64,000 bases of DNA. Source: Sphingobacteriaceae bacterium. GTDB taxonomy: Bacteria > Bacteroidota > Bacteroidia > B-17B0 > Aurantibacillaceae. This document shows, in pieces, positions 8,225 to 15,415 of the stretch (positions are counted from its first letter, which is position 1; every line of letters begins with the position of its first letter). The translations under genes and the position numbers were made by a program. Location: assembly GCA_016715905.1 (NCBI GenBank), contig JADJXI010000007.1, positions 62,001 to 126,000 on the forward strand, read 5' to 3'. The notes below the pieces were generated by a model that saw only the letters and a list, made by a program, of their open reading frames with translations, was not told the origin of the DNA and ran no database searches.

Positions 8225-8494
8225 ATGACGACACAATACTATAAACGACATTTTGACGAACCTCGGACAGAACAATCCGAAGTTTGGGGAACTTGTGACT
8301 ATTACTTTGAAACAAATCAGAACGGAGAAGTACTTCGACAAATTGAAGTTTATGAAAATGGAAAAACATTAAAATATGGCGAACAATTTATCAAAGATGA
8401 ATTTGGATTTCTTGCCGACCAACCCCTTATCCTTTCCGATTTTGAAAACTTTGCAATAAATAAAACTGACTTTGAATATCAATGGCAAAAGTGA
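8225..8494 (+). CDS. Small conserved protein, DUF6881-like
   Basis: 89 residues, no signal peptide. The order of features (a W/Y-rich start, 'EVLRQIEVYENGKTLKYGEQF', then a C-terminal F-x-x-x-W, here FEYQW) is reminiscent of DUF6881 proteins, often found near immunity or toxin loci; this is a weak match from memory. It begins 6 bp after the attC core and overlaps the macrodomain gene by 13 bp, implying coupled translation of the pair. Confidence 0.5.
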   Translation: MTTQYYKRHFDEPRTEQSEVWGTCDYYFETNQNGEVLRQIEVYENGKTLKYGEQFIKDEFGFLADQPLILSDFENFAINKTDFEYQWQK

Positions 8495-8955
8495 ATTACA
8501 TAACTGGTGACGCTACAAATCCGCAGAAAAATGGAAACAGAATCATTGTTCACGTTTGCAATGACATTGGTGGTTGGGGCAAGGGTTTTGTAATGGCAAT
8601 TTCTAAACGTTGGAAAGAACCTGAACATGAATATAGACAATGGTTTAAATCAAATGACAATTTCAGCCTTGGACAAGTTCAATTTGTGCAAGTCGAAGAA
8701 GAACTCTGGGTTGCTAATTTAATAGGACAACATAAAATCAAAAAAGGCGAAAATGGTTACGCACCAATTAGATATGAAGCAATTTTGTTAGGTCTTGAAA
8801 AAGTGGGACAATTCGCCATTGACAAAAAAGCCACAGTACATATGCCAAGAATTGGTTGCGGACTTGCAGGTGGAACTTGGGACAAAATTGAACCATTGAT
8901 AAACAAATCACTTTTAGAAAACGAAATTGAGACTTATGTTTATGACTTTGACTAA
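8482..8955 (+). CDS. Macrodomain protein (ADP-ribose binding / hydrolysing type)
   Basis: 157 residues forming one complete macrodomain. Visible blocks: VNYITGDATNP at the start (the conserved Asp of the adenine-binding strand), IVHVCNDIGGWGKGFVMAIS (the catalytic-loop region with N-x-x-G-G-W-G-K-G-F), and MPRIGCGLAGGTWDKIEPLI (the second ribose/phosphate loop, G-x-G-L-A-G-G). This pattern is nearest to the Poa1p/TARG1/DarG-like branch, which removes ADP-ribose from proteins or DNA, or dephosphorylates ADP-ribose 1''-phosphate. In a mobile cassette it could counter an ADP-ribosyltransferase toxin (DarG-like logic), but no such toxin is encoded beside it. Its start overlaps the small upstream gene. 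Confidence 0.85.
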   Translation: MAKVNYITGDATNPQKNGNRIIVHVCNDIGGWGKGFVMAISKRWKEPEHEYRQWFKSNDNFSLGQVQFVQVEEELWVANLIGQHKIKKGENGYAPIRYEAILLGLEKVGQFAIDKKATVHMPRIGCGLAGGTWDKIEPLINKSLLENEIETYVYDFD

Positions 8956-8965
8956 AAGAAGGGCA

Positions 8966-9101
8966 GCCACTAACAGCACCTACCCAAAAGGCGGGGTTTC
9001 GTGTTCCAAAGACAGTTTGGTGGTTAATCAAATATTCGTTTTTCAAATCAAGTTTTGTGGTAAAAGTCCCGCCCTTCGGGTAGCTGCAAAACGTTACCGG
9101 T
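8966..9101 (+). other. attC-like site 5
   Basis: R'' GCCACTAAC (8966-8974) is complementary to the core at 8211. AGCACCTACCCAAAAGGCGG pairs with CCGCCCTTCGGGTAGCTGC; crossover core GTTACCGGT (9093-9101). Confidence 0.92.
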
Positions 9102-9121
9102 AATTTATAGACGACCAAAAC

Positions 9122-9586
9122 ATGACACCTGAATTTCCACTAATTTCAGTTTATAAAGACCGCGGTCTGAATGTTTTTAAAGACGATTCACTATTTCGTA
9201 AGGTTACGACCTATACGCTCATTTCTCAAAACCCAGACGAGAATAATTTTTACGACCGCTATGGAAAACGCTGGACATTTAGATTTATTAACGACAAAAT
9301 AAAAAACGACTTTAAAACACGCCTTTTAGCAAATACTATTTATAATCCAATGGTAAGTGTCGACCTTGACTGGAAACTAAATGGTAGCTACGACTTGAGT
9401 GAATTAAAGAATGCTATATTTCTGTGTGTTGACAAAGACGATGATATAATAACTCAATTCGAGGAAGCAGACATTATTAAAAATGCAATACGCAACTGCG
9501 AGACTTTTGACGACATTGTTTTCGCGCTTAACAAGTATGTGTTTGAGGTAGACGAACAAAGACTTTTGAAAGAACGAGGCAACTAA
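9122..9586 (+). CDS. Hypothetical cassette-encoded protein
   Basis: 154 residues, cytoplasmic, mixed alpha/beta, acidic C-terminal half (CVDKDDDIITQFEEADIIKNAIRNCETFDDIVFALNKYVFEVDE). I recognise no family. The size, lack of catalytic motifs and cassette setting would suit an immunity or antitoxin-like protein, but nothing proves it. It is the only gene of its cassette; its stop is 16 bp before the attC. Confidence 0.65.
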   Translation: MTPEFPLISVYKDRGLNVFKDDSLFRKVTTYTLISQNPDENNFYDRYGKRWTFRFINDKIKNDFKTRLLANTIYNPMVSVDLDWKLNGSYDLSELKNAIFLCVDKDDDIITQFEEADIIKNAIRNCETFDDIVFALNKYVFEVDEQRLLKERGN

Positions 9587-9601
9587 ACTGAAAATTAAAC
9601 T

Positions 9602-9736
9602 ACCGGTAACACAGGTCTGGCGCCATTTGGGCATTTTGCTTCGCAAGACAAATTATATTAACTTTGAAATCAGGCTTCGCAATTAAAAATATAGTAAGAA
9701 ACCCAAACGAGCGCCAGGCCTGAAAACGTTATAGCC
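9602..9736 (+). other. attC-like site 6
   Basis: R'' ACCGGTAAC (9602-9610) is complementary to the core at 9093. CAGGTCTGGCGCCATTTGGG pairs with CCCAAACGAGCGCCAGGCCTG; crossover core GTTATAGCC (9728-9736). Nearly identical along its whole length to the site at 15287, though the cassettes are unrelated. Confidence 0.93.
9635..9666 (+). promoter_or_regulatory. Promoter-like pair in attC 6 loop
   Basis: TTTG (9635-9638), exactly 20 nt, TAACTTTG (9659-9666): a full match to the Bacteroidota -33/-7 consensus, inside the attC loop and reading into the restriction-modification cassette. Confidence 0.65.
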
Positions 9737-9764
9737 AATGCTTAGACGGACAAACCAGACGCAC

Positions 9765-9830
9765 ATTTTAGCACTTTTGGTTTTGCCCGACAATATATCC
9801 GACCCTTCGCAAAACCAAAAGTGCTAAAAT
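9765..9830. repeat. Perfect 22-bp inverted repeat
   Basis: Arms 9765-9786 and 9809-9830 are perfect complements with a 22-nt loop; the core is TTTGGTTTTGC / GCAAAACCAAA. A close relative lies upstream of the type I restriction gene (19719-19782). As RNA it would form a very stable hairpin ahead of the XRE gene. No T run follows, so it is not a classic terminator. Confidence 0.8.
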
Positions 9831-9899
9831 CTTCCCACCGCACGACTGTTAATAATTTCCCTACAAACAATTTGCACTTTCGGACTTGACCAATTACAT

Positions 9900-9916
9900 T
9901 TGACAATTATTGTCAA
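9900..9916. promoter_or_regulatory. Operator palindrome of the R-M regulator
   Basis: Perfect 17-bp palindrome TTGACAATTATTGTCAA, ending 9 bp before the XRE start codon at 9926. Its position is that of an autoregulatory operator for a controller-type XRE protein. Confidence 0.7.
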
Positions 9917-9925
9917 TTAAATAAA

Positions 9926-10234
9926 ATGGAAACAGTAGGGCAAATTATTAGAGCAAAGAGAGAAGCTCAAGGACTGCTTTTAAGGCAGGTTGCAGCTTAT
10001 CTCGACATCGATCAAGCAATATTGAGCAAAATCGAAAGAAGTGAACGCAAGCCGACAAAAGAGAATATTCTAAAGCTTTCTGAAATTCTAAAACTCGACA
10101 AAGACGAGCTAATGGTTCAATTCATGAGCGACAAAATCGCTTATGAAATTGCAGACGAAGATTGCGCTAATCGAGTTTTAAAAGTAGCAGAGAAAAAAGT
10201 AAAATATTTAAAGGCTCATCCCATTAAAAGCTAA
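9926..10234 (+). CDS. XRE-family regulator of the R-M cassette
   Basis: 102 residues: an N-terminal HTH_3 (VGQIIRAKREAQGLLLRQVAAYLDIDQAILSKIERSERKPTKENILKLSEIL) plus a helical tail. It lies 2 bp upstream of the methyltransferase gene and directly after a perfect palindromic operator. Controller proteins of type II R-M systems delay endonuclease expression until host DNA is methylated; gene order, operator and size fit that role, or that of a simple repressor of the operon. It is longer than typical C proteins (about 80 residues). The assignment as regulator is firm; the exact control logic is inference. Confidence 0.85.
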   Translation: METVGQIIRAKREAQGLLLRQVAAYLDIDQAILSKIERSERKPTKENILKLSEILKLDKDELMVQFMSDKIAYEIADEDCANRVLKVAEKKVKYLKAHPIKS

Positions 10235-10236
10235 TA

Positions 10237-11607
10237 ATGAAAGACACTTATCAAAAAACTTCAACTCTTAGTGTAGTTGAAGAACCTCAATTAGATATGC
10301 GATTTTCTATAAATCCTGCTTATCAGACAAACACAAAAAAAAATAATGCAACAGAAACTTTAAATGTACTCTCACTGTTTTCTGGTTGTGGTGGTATGGA
10401 CTTAGGTTTTGAGGGTGGATTTTCAGTTTTATCTTCATCAATAAATGAAATTTTAACACCTCATTTTATTGAGAAGAAAATTGATAAAAAGTTTATTCAA
10501 CTCAAAAAGACGAGATTTAAAACTGTATTTGCCAATGATATTTTAACCGATGCAAGAAATGCTTGGGTAAATCACTTTTCAAAAAAAGGACACAATGCCG
10601 AAGCGTTTTATACGGACAGCATCGTTGATTTGGTGAAGCTACATAAAAACGGAACAGAAATTTTCCCAAAAAATATTGACGTTGTAACAGGCGGATTTCC
10701 TTGCCAAGATTTTAGTATTGCGGGTAAAAGAAATGGTTTTAAGTCTCACAAAAATCATAAGGGTGAAATAAGTGCAAAAAAAATTCCTTCAACAGAAACT
10801 CGCGGGCAACTTTATATGTGGATGAAAGAAGTTATTGAAATTACAAAACCAAAAATATTTATAGCCGAAAATGTAAAAGGCTTGGTTAATTTATCTAACG
10901 TAAAGGAAATAATTCAAAATGACTTTTCATCTGCTGGCGACAATGGATATATTGTTTTAGACCCTCAAGTTTTGCATGCGGCTGATTATGGTGTTCCACA
11001 ATCAAGAGAAAGAGTAATTTTTATTGGTATAAGAAAATCTGCGCTTAAAAAATCTGCGCTTGAAGAATTAGAAAAACTAAACATTTCAGAAAAATATAAT
11101 CCATATCCAAATCCGACACATTCATACACTGTTGAGGGAGAAGATTTGAAAAGACACGTGGAATTAAAGGAAGTATTTAGTGTATTGGACGAACCCGAAA
11201 AAACAAATGACCTTTCTCAAAAGTATTATTCAAAAGCAAAATACATGGGTGCACACTGCCAAGGTCAGACTGAAATAAAACCAGCAGGTATTGGTCCGAC
11301 AATAAGAGCAGAGCATCACGGAAATATTGAATTTAGAAGACTATCTAAAAAAAATGGCGGCAAAATCATAGAAGAACTTTCAAAGGGACTAAAAGAAAGA
11401 CGCTTAACGCCAAGAGAATGTGCATTAATTCAAACGTTTCCGCCCGACTACGATTTTGTAATTGAAAATAAAAGCGGAAGAAAAGGTTCGTTTTTAGTTA
11501 GTCCCTCACAAGCATATAAAATTATTGGTAACGCAGTTCCACCACTTCTTGCATATAATCTGGCAAAAAGACTTGAAGACGTTTGGGATTTATATTTCAA
11601 AAAATAA
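10237..11607 (+). CDS. DNA (cytosine-5) methyltransferase, type II R-M
   Basis: 456 residues with the ordered C5-MTase motifs: motif I VLSLFSGCGGMDLGFEGG (about 44-61, AdoMet binding), motif IV GGFPCQDFS with catalytic Cys156, motif VI IAENVKGL, motif VIII QSRERVIFIG, and motif X IGNAVPPLLAYNLAKRL at the end. The target recognition domain lies between VIII and IX (ERRLTPRECALIQTFP). It methylates cytosine in a specific DNA sequence to protect it from the endonuclease encoded 2 bp downstream. An insertion between motif I and motif II (about 62-105) is longer than in small Dcm-like enzymes. The recognition sequence cannot be read from the protein. It shares a cassette with its regulator and endonuclease. 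Confidence 0.95.
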   Translation: MKDTYQKTSTLSVVEEPQLDMRFSINPAYQTNTKKNNATETLNVLSLFSGCGGMDLGFEGGFSVLSSSINEILTPHFIEKKIDKKFIQLKKTRFKTVFANDILTDARNAWVNHFSKKGHNAEAFYTDSIVDLVKLHKNGTEIFPKNIDVVTGGFPCQDFSIAGKRNGFKSHKNHKGEISAKKIPSTETRGQLYMWMKEVIEITKPKIFIAENVKGLVNLSNVKEIIQNDFSSAGDNGYIVLDPQVLHAADYGVPQSRERVIFIGIRKSALKKSALEELEKLNISEKYNPYPNPTHSYTVEGEDLKRHVELKEVFSVLDEPEKTNDLSQKYYSKAKYMGAHCQGQTEIKPAGIGPTIRAEHHGNIEFRRLSKKNGGKIIEELSKGLKERRLTPRECALIQTFPPDYDFVIENKSGRKGSFLVSPSQAYKIIGNAVPPLLAYNLAKRLEDVWDLYFKK

Positions 11608-11609
11608 TT

Positions 11610-12671
11610 ATGATAATTTCAGCTAATTCAGAACCTAACAGAAAAGAGTTTAATAGTTTATTAGATTCAACAGTCGCAGAACTAAGTAGCCATGCAAACA
11701 AATCATCAAAATCTATCTCAAAGCTTTTGGGTCGAGACCTTGAACCCTATGTCAAAGATGTAATGACTGATTTAGCTGTTGGAACTGCTTTTGAAAATTC
11801 AATTGAATTAATTGGCGGACAGAAATTTCCAGATATAGTTGCGAAAAAATATTACGGAATTGAAGTAAAAACGACAACACAAAATCATTGGAAAACAACT
11901 GGAAATAGTGTTTTAGAAGGAACAAGAGTTGAAGATGTTGAAAGAATATTTATGCTTTTCGCAAAGTTAGCAAGCCCAATTGAATTCAGATGCAGACCTT
12001 ATGAAGAATGCTTATCAGAAGTGGTAGTAACGCATTCGCCACGATATTTAATTGATATGAATTTAGAAAAGGGTAAAACTATTTTCGATAAAATAAAAGT
12101 GCCTTACGACACTTTACGAAAAAAAGAAAATCCGATCAGACCAATTGTTGATTATTACAAAAGCAAACTAAAACCTGGTGAAGACCTATGGTGGATTGAC
12201 CAAGAGAATAGTAAAGCAAGTAATCTTGTTATAAAAATTTGGACGAATTTGAGCGTGACAGAAAAACAAGAAGTGAAAAATAAAGCAATGGTTTATTTTC
12301 CCGAGTTGTTTAGTAATAGTGGCGACAAATTCGCTAGACTTGCAATTTGGTTAGTTACTCGTGAAGGAGTTGTTTGCCCAAACATTCGGGACTTATTTAC
12401 CGCTGGTGGCAAAGGACAAATATTAGTTGGTAAAAAAACTTACAAAAATGTTCCTCGAATATTCTTAAATCTATTCGACAACTTAGATTTTATAATTGAA
12501 ACCATCGGACAGACTTCATCAATTGAGCTATCTGACTATTGGGGCATAAAGACAAGTGAAAAGAAAAAAATTGCAGACTGGATTGAATTGATTTCTTTGC
12601 AATCGAAAAAAATATCGGACGCAAAACACTTAAACGTAAAACAAATACTGACAGAAATAATTGCAGAATGA
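11610..12671 (+). CDS. Type II restriction endonuclease, PD-(D/E)xK
   Basis: 353 residues from the ATG at 11610, 2 bp after the methyltransferase stop; the earlier TTG at 11583 would overlap it. A PD-(D/E)xK nuclease core is visible as FPDIVAKKYYGIEVKTTT: Asp75, then Glu85-Val-Lys87. The sequence GRDLEPYVKDVMTDLAVGTAFE before it is the usual helix contributing another acidic residue. C-terminal helical parts probably form the DNA recognition domain. It cuts unmethylated target sites in invading DNA. The stop (12671) lies about 110 bp before the cassette attC. No frameshift is seen, so the system looks functional. The family is inferred from fold motif and neighbours. Confidence 0.85.
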   Translation: MIISANSEPNRKEFNSLLDSTVAELSSHANKSSKSISKLLGRDLEPYVKDVMTDLAVGTAFENSIELIGGQKFPDIVAKKYYGIEVKTTTQNHWKTTGNSVLEGTRVEDVERIFMLFAKLASPIEFRCRPYEECLSEVVVTHSPRYLIDMNLEKGKTIFDKIKVPYDTLRKKENPIRPIVDYYKSKLKPGEDLWWIDQENSKASNLVIKIWTNLSVTEKQEVKNKAMVYFPELFSNSGDKFARLAIWLVTREGVVCPNIRDLFTAGGKGQILVGKKTYKNVPRIFLNLFDNLDFIIETIGQTSSIELSDYWGIKTSEKKKIADWIELISLQSKKISDAKHLNVKQILTEIIAE

Positions 12672-12781
12672 GCCTAACCCTTCGCAGTCATACACATTTG
12701 CAAGCCGCACAAATCAGTGCACAACCAAAGCTTACAAATAAGTATGCCTGCCCGACACACACCGACAGACATAAAAGCACT

Positions 12782-12916
12782 GGCTATAACAGCACCTACC
12801 CAAAAGTGGCGCAGACGTGGTTAAACGAACATTTGTGTTCCAAACAAACTTTGGTACGTATAGACAATTTAGTGTTTCAAAACGCCACCTTCGGGTAGCT
12901 GCAAACCGTTAGCAGT
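12782..12916 (+). other. attC-like site 7
   Basis: R'' GGCTATAAC (12782-12790) matches the core at 9728, the far end of the 3.2-kb R-M cassette. AGCACCTACCCAAAAGTGGCG pairs with CGCCACCTTCGGGTAGCTGC; crossover core GTTAGCAGT (12908-12916). Confidence 0.92.
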
Positions 12917-12956
12917 AATTGTAAGACCTGAACCCGACACGAACGAAAAGACAACT

Positions 12957-13511
12957 ATGGATGACGCATCAGTGCAAAAAGAATGGGACAGATTTTCAAA
13001 GTCAATTGGCGGACGTGTTGAAAAGAGAAAAGAAAATTATTCTAATCCAGACAACATTTATAGAATTGTTACCGACAAAAATACAATTGAACTTACGTGG
13101 GCAAACCGACCTCAAAAGGGAAGAGGATTTTATTTAATATTTGAATCGTTATTAACTTACGAACTTACCAATTCTGAAACTATAAAATTAAAAGTGCAGC
13201 CGACAGACTTTCTTTCAAAAATATTTAGCTTCTTAACCCAGAGTAGAAAAAAGACTGGTATTAAAGAACTTGACAACGCTTACATCTTTATATGTAATAG
13301 CGACAGTTTAATTCTCGAATTGACAGATGAATTTATATCGTTTTATAAAAACAATACTTACAAGAATTTCAACATTGAAATTGAGACAATAACTGACAAG
13401 CGGACATTAAGAATATTCATCCCCGAACTATTGACATCGCAAGAGAAACTTGAATACTATTATAACTTTGGACAGCGAATAGCGAAAATCATTGACGGTG
13501 GAAAACACTAA
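12957..13511 (+). CDS. Hypothetical cassette-encoded protein
   Basis: 184 residues, no signal peptide, rich in charged residues and beta strands (NIYRIVTDKNTIELTWANRPQ; YIFICNSDSLILELTDEF; RTLRIFIPELLTSQEKL). It resembles intracellular Bacteroidota proteins of unknown function; no motif is recognised. It is the sole gene of the cassette 12908-13705, beginning 41 bp after the core. An antitoxin/immunity-type role is possible but unsupported. Confidence 0.65.
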   Translation: MDDASVQKEWDRFSKSIGGRVEKRKENYSNPDNIYRIVTDKNTIELTWANRPQKGRGFYLIFESLLTYELTNSETIKLKVQPTDFLSKIFSFLTQSRKKTGIKELDNAYIFICNSDSLILELTDEFISFYKNNTYKNFNIEIETITDKRTLRIFIPELLTSQEKLEYYYNFGQRIAKIIDGGKH

Positions 13512-13534
13512 TTTGACAAGCAAAAAGAACAACT

Positions 13535-13713
13535 ACTGCTAACACAGGCTCACACGCAATGCGGAGTTCGTGCAAGTTGCAAATGCATTTTTTCAGCGGC
13601 AGAATATTTTTTGCATTTGCCATTTAGTTCAGTACATTTAATAAAGTTTTTCGGTCAAGACAGTTTTGTGGTTATTTAATCCGCACTGCGTGTAGCCTGA
13701 AAACGTTACCAGT
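13535..13713 (+). other. attC-like site 8
   Basis: R'' ACTGCTAAC (13535-13543) is complementary to the core at 12908. CAGGCTcACACGCAaTGCGGA pairs with TCCGCACTGCGTGTAGCCTG, leaving one unpaired base on one arm, as in canonical attC L'' boxes. Crossover core GTTACCAGT (13705-13713). Confidence 0.93.
13610..13640 (+). promoter_or_regulatory. Promoter-like pair in attC 8 loop
   Basis: TTTG (13610-13613), 19 nt, TACATTTA (13633-13640): one mismatch from the -7 consensus, reading into the T9SS repeat protein cassette. Confidence 0.5.
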
Positions 13714-13714
13714 A

Positions 13715-15280
13715 ATGCTAAAAAAAACGACCATATTCCTATCAATTAGCATACTGACTTTCACAGTATCAGGACAAAGTATTTTTCAAAAGACATTTGG
13801 AACGACAGCTTACGAAGAAATTTGGGGTCTCGACAAAACTTATGACGAAGGATTTGTTCTAGGTGGATATACTGGATTTGGAAATGCTTACATAATCAAG
13901 CTAACTGCTATCGGAGACACATCTTGGACAAGAAATATTAATGTCGGAGGAATGGATTTGATTTATACAATTCAACAAACTAACGACAGCGGATTTATTG
14001 CAGCAGGACGAACTAATGGATTTGGAGCAGGAGGATTAGACATGTTATTAGTAAAATTAGATGCTAATGGAAACAACCAATGGAACAAAGCGATCGGAGG
14101 AAGTGCTGATGAAACTGTAAATTCAATCGAGCAAACATTGGACGGAGGATTTATTATTGCTGGAAATACTTATAGCTTTAGTTCTGGGCTCAATGACTTT
14201 TATATTGTTAAAACAAACTCAATCGGAAATATTGTTTGGAGTAAAAGTATTGGAGGCGCTGGAAATGATAATGCATATTCAATTATTCAGAATACCGACA
14301 GCAGTTATACCGCAGTTGGTTTAACTTCAAGTGTTGGAGCTGGGGGCAACGACCTTCTTGCAACTAAACTTGACAAAAATGGAAATGTGACGTGGATGAA
14401 AACTTATGGAAGCGGAGGAGATGACAGGGCAAATTCAATTCAACAAACTTCCGATGGAGGATTTATTATTTCTGGAGTAACGAACAGCTTTGGCGCTGGG
14501 AATTACGATTTTTATTTAATCAAAACAGATAATAGCGGAAATCCTACTTTTCAAAAAACATTTGGAGGAGTTGGGAATGAATGGTCTTATTGTGTTCAGC
14601 AGACAAATGATTTAGGATATATGTTGACGGGATATACAACAAGTTTTGGAGCAGGGAGTTCAGATTATTACTTTATCAAAACTAATTCAATCGGAGATAC
14701 AACTTGGACAAAAACATTTGGTGGTTCAATGGACGACTATGCAACAAACGTAAAACAAACTCCCGACAATGGCTACGCCATTGTTGGTTATGGGCAGAGT
14801 TTTGGTGCTGGAAGTCATGATTTTTATTTTGTGAAAACCGATAGCAATGGAAATGGAATTTGCAATCAAAATACGACAGCCACAATCGTGAACTCTCCAA
14901 TCTCAACTGCAACTATTCCAACTTTGACAATTTCTAGTGGCGGGACTGTGAATAGCGCAATTCCAATTTTAAATACCGGAACAATAATAAACACATTGTG
15001 TACAAATGTTGGAATAGAAATAATTCCAAAGGAAAACGGAGACGTTAATTTTTTTCCGAATCCTTTGACAGATTATGCCACACTGAATTTTGAAAATCCT
15101 GAAAACAGAAAATACACTTTTAATTTATATAATGTTCAAGGACAATTGGTTCGTAAAATTGAGCAAGTAACAACAGAAACAATAATTCTTGAGAGACAGA
15201 ATTTATTGAATGGTTTATATTTCTTCCAACTTATAACAGACGCTGGAGTTGAAATGAATGGTAAATTGATAATTGAATAA
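13715..15280 (+). CDS. Secreted repeat (propeller-like) protein with T9SS sorting domain
   Basis: 521 residues. Signal peptide about 1-20 (ending VSGQ). About seven repeats of roughly 55 residues follow, each with W-x-K-x-(I/F)GG-x-x-x-D-x-x-x-S-I-x-Q-T-x-D-G-G-(F/Y)-I-x-x-G-x-T-x-S-(F)-G-A-G-x-x-D-(F/M)-x-x-x-K, as in the SBBP/delta-60-like beta-propeller proteins common in Bacteroidota. The last 80 residues are a T9SS type A sorting domain (VNFFPNPLTDYATL ... LNGLYFFQL). The start codon is 2 bp after the attC core, so the cassette carries almost no leader. A T9SS cargo in an integron cassette is unusual and would be surface exposed. No catalytic residues are seen. Confidence 0.85.
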   Translation: MLKKTTIFLSISILTFTVSGQSIFQKTFGTTAYEEIWGLDKTYDEGFVLGGYTGFGNAYIIKLTAIGDTSWTRNINVGGMDLIYTIQQTNDSGFIAAGRTNGFGAGGLDMLLVKLDANGNNQWNKAIGGSADETVNSIEQTLDGGFIIAGNTYSFSSGLNDFYIVKTNSIGNIVWSKSIGGAGNDNAYSIIQNTDSSYTAVGLTSSVGAGGNDLLATKLDKNGNVTWMKTYGSGGDDRANSIQQTSDGGFIISGVTNSFGAGNYDFYLIKTDNSGNPTFQKTFGGVGNEWSYCVQQTNDLGYMLTGYTTSFGAGSSDYYFIKTNSIGDTTWTKTFGGSMDDYATNVKQTPDNGYAIVGYGQSFGAGSHDFYFVKTDSNGNGICNQNTTATIVNSPISTATIPTLTISSGGTVNSAIPILNTGTIINTLCTNVGIEIIPKENGDVNFFPNPLTDYATLNFENPENRKYTFNLYNVQGQLVRKIEQVTTETIILERQNLLNGLYFFQLITDAGVEMNGKLIIE

Positions 15281-15286
15281 AGCACA

Positions 15287-15415
15287 ACTGGTAACACAGG
15301 TCTGGCGCCATTTGGGCATTTTGCTTCGGAATACAAATTTGAGTACATTTGATAATCAGGCTTCGCAATTAAAAATATAGTAAAAAACCCAAACGAGCGC
15401 CAGGCCTGGGAACGT
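15287..15415 (+). other. attC-like site 9, cut by IS1182-type element
   Basis: R'' ACTGGTAAC (15287-15295) is complementary to the core at 13705. CAGGTCTGGCGCCATTTGGG pairs with CCCAAACGAGCGCCAGGCCTG. The crossover core is split: ACGT at 15412-15415 is repeated at 17150-17153, after which TATAGCT continues, restoring GTTATAGCT. Confidence 0.92.
15320..15351 (+). promoter_or_regulatory. Promoter-like pair in attC 9 loop
   Basis: TTTG (15320-15323), 20 nt, TACATTTG (15344-15351): full consensus match. It formerly read into the Omp85-like cassette; the IS now intervenes. Confidence 0.6.
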
